Source of the DNA: Patiria miniata
Lineage: Eukaryota; Echinodermata; Asteroidea; Valvatida; Asterinidae
Length of the DNA stretch: 64,000 nucleotides
Reading direction: 5' to 3'
Assembly: GCF_015706575.1 (NCBI RefSeq)
Contig: NW_024037076.1
Location: 12,838,898 to 12,902,897, forward strand
How positions within the stretch are numbered: the first letter of the stretch is position 1; every line of letters begins with the position of its first letter. Of the stretch, positions 59,573-64,000 are shown piece after piece. The translations under genes and the position numbers were made by a program. The notes under the pieces were generated by a model that saw only the letters and a program-made list of their open reading frames with translations, had not been told where the DNA came from and ran no database searches.

Positions 59573-60430
59573 AAGTGCAAAAACCAAGCTATTGTTAAGG
59601 TAAAACTGAAATCCACACAAAACATCTCAAATTCGCATCTCCTCGACTTTGTAGAAATTTGTTTCAAAACACATTAAATTTTGCTTTCGAAAAGTGTGGA
59701 GTAAAAAATTCAAGAATATCTTGCCTGGAACAAGAGTGTGGACAGCAGCACCAAACCTGTTCAACTTGTCACCAAACATCGACACCTAACAGTGTAACAC
59801 AAGGTTCATCAATCTTAGGCACAGTTACAACCATGGGGGAATTGAACTGATGTAAATAGATTGGTTCCTTGACACTGTATGAGAAATTATTAATGGCGGG
59901 ATGACAAGTAAGATTCTCTGTTTAGGTCACCAATACTCCGGTAGGAGTCCCCAAACAAGTAAATCAAAAAAAGGAAAGAAAAGAAAAAAGAGTCTGTGCA
60001 ACAGAGGGCGCTGTTCACAATTACTGATGACTGCACTGCTATAAATTAACTTTGCTGTTGGAAAACTATGGCTATGGATGACTGTTGAATGTCAACATAT
60101 TAAAAAAAAGTAAACCAAGAGCCATAGCTATAAAAAAAGCCAATTTGGTAAATTTGGAAATTAAGTGCAAACTTTATGACAACACTTGAAAAGTTGTACA
60201 TGTATAGTTTTCTGCCGCCTCCAGTACTTCAAAGAAAGTCAAACTACAGAAACACCATTTCAAATCCATTACATTTAACAAATCCATTACATCCATTACA
60301 TTTAACAAATCCATTACATTTAACTATACCGGTACATGTACATCCCTCACCAAAACCATGGAACTATCAAGGAATAGATAACATTACATACAAGTTGAAT
60401 TTAATGTGAGACTTTTCTGTGGATCGACAT
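59573..60430. other. Intergenic, with short tandem repeat
   Basis: No exon. 60257-60325 holds about four degenerate copies of AAATCCATTACATTTAAC. 59880-59970 is a small complex block. Confidence 0.45.
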
Positions 60431-60961
60431 TTAAAGGGAATTCATGTACAACATTTGCTTTCAGCTTGCTGCAATGTTCAGTAGTAAATGCATTTGGGGA
60501 TTAGAATGTTACTGCAAATATTGTTAAACTGACTTGTTTCACGTTTTGGGCTTGAAGATGCAGGAAAAACCAAGAAAAATATCATGTTTTTGTAGTCTGG
60601 CTCCCTGACCCCACTTAAGATAAAACGGAACAGTTTGTTGACTCGGGGGAATTGTAAAGGTCAGAGAATCAGTCCGGCAGGCTTGTACCCCTCCACAGGT
60701 GTGTATTCAATTGCAAAGGAAATGCGGAAAAACTAATTATAAAAATTGAAGAGCAGTTTTTTGAAAAAGCCAGTTTTCTCCAACGCTGGTCAGCCGACCA
60801 GCGTTGGAAAAACACAATTTTCTTGAAAAGATCAGCACACCAGGAGCCACGATTTTACAGGGTGCTTTAGAATGTCATTCCCTAACAATCCAGTAAGATA
60901 TTTCGTGATAATTTGATCGTTTCGTTTTTTTTATTGTACAAATGTTGTATCTTCCCTTTAA
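60431..60961 (+). mobile_element. TTAA palindrome family, copy 7 (full)
   Basis: TTAAAGGGAATTCATGTACA at the left and GTATCTTCCCTTTAA at the right. Forward orientation. The central palindrome at 60780-60807 has arm CCAACGCTGGTCAG against CCGACCAGCGTTGG, one mismatch near the centre. Confidence 0.86.
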
Positions 60962-61007
60962 AAGAATTATGTAAATGTCCTATGGACTACAAGTTATCCG
61001 ACATCTT

Positions 61008-61270
61008 GGAGTCAGGTTAGTGTAGCGGTACTTTCCTCGCCTTCCATTGCTGTGACCCGGGTTCGAATCCCGCCTGGGCCAATATGTGGATCGGGTTTTC
61101 AGTCCCTACCTGATTCCGTGGGTTTTCCTCGGAATACTCTTCTGGGGTTTTCCTCCCATATCTAAACTGTAATTTCTCCACACTGTCTTTCCTTTACTGA
61201 GCCCCCTGGGAGACACATGGATCTCACTGAATGGGCTACCCAGTTAAAATAAGAATTAAACAAATAAATA
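61008..61270 (+). repeat. tRNA-derived SINE of a second family
   Basis: A box TTAGTGTAGCGGT at 61017-61029 and B box GGTTCGAATCC at 61060-61070. The body has GTGGGTTTTCCTCGGAATAC and GGGGTTTTCCTCCCAT. The tail has AAATAAATAAATA. It differs from the other SINEs here in head and body. It starts about 45 bp after a TTAA-family element. Confidence 0.8.
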
Positions 61271-62700
61271 AATATAGTTTATAAATAAATACATGTTCGT
61301 GCCCCATCACATGGTTACAGTGTTTGTGTTCCTAAGCAAGCTACTTTGACGCAATATTCTATTTTATATGGATAATTACATACAAGGGCAGATTTGTCTT
61401 GTGTAAGACCTATGGGTTACAGGTAAAGCTAAGGGCTTTCTAACTGATGAAAATAATATGTATCATATTATATTGACATTTTTAAAGAACATGTTTTTAA
61501 GAGAAGAGTCAATATTGAGTGTAGAAATGATTAAAGTCTGTATCCTTTGCAACCATATGACAAGTATGACTATGGGAATATGAATATCACCCTCCATCTT
61601 TGCAAGACATTATTTCTGAATTCTGAATAAGCTTCTTTGTAAAAAGGTAGTGCCATGTTATAGGGGTGTAACTTTCAGTGAAAAAAAACAGTAGTCCTCT
61701 TTTCAGTCCTCTCTCTCTCTCTCTTGTATTTTGGGATTTTTTTCTTAACAAAAATAAAATATTTGTATTTTGCGTCATCTCCAATACAGCCTGTCAGAGT
61801 ACGGATGAAAAACCTTCAACACACAGAATTAGTAAAATAAGGAAGGAGGAAAAAAAGAAAAAGAGCAATAATGAAATTTGGATTGCCGGCTCATTGGATC
61901 AATGATTGACAGACAGGAACAATCTAATAGTCTCTACTTCCCCGGAATTACCTTCGCTTCGTCGGGCCGGGCCTGGCGGCTCTTTGAACATACGGAGAGG
62001 ATGAGGAAAAGGTGTGTTTGCGTAAGGCCCTCGCACAAAAGGCCGGATAAACAATGCCACTCTTCATCAAGTTTTTTTATTTTTGGCTTTTATTTTGCTG
62101 GAAAGTGATCTCTGGAGAGATGGGATGATGGTGTATTGTTTACATGATCTTGAAGGACTTGTGGATTTTTTTTATGGGGTTGTTTACTGGTGCGATGTTT
62201 GCTGAGTCTACAGCAACTAGTTTTTGGATACAAAGCTGCCCTACTTTTCTTTTCATTCTCTTATTTTAAAATAGGTTAACATTCAGTTAACGTCTCACTA
62301 GTTGATAGGCCTACAGTTTGCAAAAAGAAGTGCAACCCAGGCATAATTCTTGACTTAAACTTTGGCGGTAAAAATGATGGACAGAGAGAAATCTGAGATA
62401 TGATTACCGGAACGCCCATCACTAGCGACATAATTTTCTGAATGTAATCAATTTTTATGCGCTTACTTATTTTCTATTTCTGAATTTTTGAAGCCACCTC
62501 CATCAACTGGAGAAAAATGTTTTGTAAATTTCAATTTAAAAAAAGGGGGGGGGAACTTTCAATTATAATCTTAAGATGGCTAGAACTGAACCTCACACGA
62601 ACCAACATCGGGTACTAATGCCTAGATATCTAAGGTAATTATCTCGCCTGATGTGAAAATGTTTTTAGTTTAATACTGGCATAAAAATTGATTTACTTTA
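61271..62700. other. Intergenic, 1.4 kb
   Basis: No exon. A (CT) run lies at 61708-61724. 61880-62130 is a complex block with GGGCCGGGCCTGG. The rest is AT-rich. Confidence 0.4.
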
Positions 62701-63290
62701 GGGGCCGTTCACAATTATCAACATTTTCACAAGTGTACAAAGAGTACACTTTTTCAAGACCCCCCACCCCCTAAAAGTGTACAAAAAAAATGTTGATTTT
62801 TTTCCCACACAAGTCTATATATAGACACTTGCATGTGATTTAAAGGGTTTTTGTAACTTTTGTAGATCAAGTTTTTGGCCATGACATGTGACACTGGCCT
62901 TTAAAAACACGCAGTGGATACGGAATATACATGTACATGTACGTGTACATACATGTACAGTACATTTTCATGTACGTATGTAGGACAATGCCGCGCATTC
63001 TGTACACAATACGTTCATGGGATGCAATGCGGGGCCTGGCGCGGGGCGCGACCGGCTCGGCAAGTGCTCGATCGGCATCGGTTGCGGCTGTCGGCTGTGG
63101 CGACGGGCGAGAAAACAGATCGACATTAACACACAAAAAAGCGTTAGGCGGGCATAAACGGGCGAGAAAAGATATCGACATTTAAAAAAAAAAAAAAACG
63201 TACGGCTGCCATTAACCCCCTCCCCCCCCCCCCCCCCCCCAGCGTACGGTTTATACGCTCGTGAAAATGTTGATAATTGTGAACGGCCCC
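62701..63290. mobile_element. Harbinger-like MITE (GGGGCCGTTCAC family)
   Basis: TTA at 62698-62700 and 63291-63293 flank it. The left GGGGCCGTTCACAATTATCA is mirrored by TGATAATTGTGAACGGCCCC at the right, continuing into ACATTTTCAC. The interior has a run of ACATGTAC palindromes (62928-62965), a CpG-rich block (62990-63120) and a C-run (63223-63240). No transposase. The 3-bp duplication fits PIF/Harbinger. Confidence 0.75.
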
Positions 63291-64000
63291 TTAATGGCCC
63301 TTCTGAAATGAAACTGAGCTTTGGAAGCAACCTGCATTTTGCATACTAAAAAGATTTTCAACTAAATTAAAAAAAAACACAATAAATGTAATTCTTCACT
63401 TTTTAGCCGGTAATTTTTTTAAATGGTTTCAAATTTTGTTCAACTGGTCAGCAGTTTTCATGTGGGGGAAAAAAAGCCAATTATTTTCAAATTTTATACA
63501 GTTCAGTATGAATGACAGAAAACCAATTAAAATGTTAGCTTTAAATATCATACATCTGATCCAAAACCCCAACAACCTTTTTTTGTACGTGAAGACAGCA
63601 GTTTCCACTTAGTTTTTTATTTTAAAAGTTTATAATAAACTTTAATAAAAGACAAATTAGCGATTGTATAATCATGGCGCTTTAATGAAGTACACGCACC
63701 ATACAAGAGCTAATTCCTACCTCTATAATCATAGAGCCACCCGCCAATCATCAATCAGGCAAAGAACACCGCCCAGGTGATTATTAGAAAAACGGAAAAG
63801 TCAATAATTGATCTTCCTTAATTCCCCGTGTGCGCTCTGTAAACGTAGCGCTGGCTTACCCTACACGCACACTCTGCGTTGTTCCTTGCGAGTCAAGCCT
63901 GTCATTACCAGGGGGGCAGGCCGCGACAAGGTCCGCGCTGGCCTTGGCGGGGAAAAGCTTATACGAGAAAGAGAAGAGGAAACAACGAAACCTTCTCCCC
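63291..64000. other. Intergenic to window edge
   Basis: No exon. 63650-63960 is complex, with CCAATCATCAATCAGG, GTGATTATTAG and ATCAATTATTG-like homeodomain/PBX-type words and a CAGGTG E-box. A candidate regulatory block by appearance. Confidence 0.35.

Overview
This is animal genomic DNA from an AT-rich, repeat-rich invertebrate genome, probably a marine deuterostome such as an echinoderm. That placement rests on the repeat types (tRNA-headed SINEs, many short inverted-repeat DNA transposon relics, long G/C homopolymers) and is only an inference. The genus cannot be read from the sequence.

The only protein-coding gene I can defend is the 3' end of MAPKAP1/SIN1, the TORC2 (mTOR complex 2) subunit, on the + strand. 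Four exons (4225-4332, 9100-9237, 9656-9799, 13677-13876) join at canonical AG/GT sites, all in phase 1. They encode the distal half of the Ras-binding-like domain and the whole C-terminal PH domain, about 196 residues ending in a TGA. Earlier exons (N-terminus, CRIM, start of RBD) were not found and presumably lie left of the window. The 36-codon exon at 4225-4332 has exactly the size and place of the segment missing from the human Sin1.2/beta isoform. The 3' UTR probably runs about 3.2 kb to a poly(A) signal at 17093 and has absorbed two repeats.

From about 17.1 kb to the right edge (47 kb) I find no exon. This stretch is a mosaic of (i) dispersed repeats and (ii) blocks of compositionally complex single-copy-looking sequence rich in homeodomain-type and other site-like words, which could be a regulatory landscape. 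The repeats include hAT-type MITEs with 8-bp target duplications (3.0, 18.7, 25.2 kb), Harbinger-like MITEs with TAA/TTA duplications (28.9, 62.7 kb), a mariner-like MITE with TA duplication (31.3 kb), TTAA-flanked elements (18.1 kb and a separate seven-copy family), four tRNA-derived SINE copies or fragments plus one more at 61 kb, a possible solo LTR fossil at 17.2-17.9 kb, minisatellites and old tandem duplications.

The most striking structure is the seven-copy TTAA family (40.2, 43.8, 53.0, 54.8, 56.9, 58.2, 60.4 kb). Each full copy carries terminal inverted repeats, a 16-bp internal inverted repeat and a central palindrome of about 28-34 bp. Between copies the two arms of the central palindrome change together (A:T, C:G and G:C at the same pair), so symmetry is kept while sequence drifts. 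A second notable structure is an inverted repeat at 45.6-45.8 kb, also present as a single arm in the SIN1 3' UTR, whose tip matches the shape and loop of the histone mRNA 3' stem-loop. No RNA genes of confident function, CRISPR arrays or bacterial-type operons were seen.
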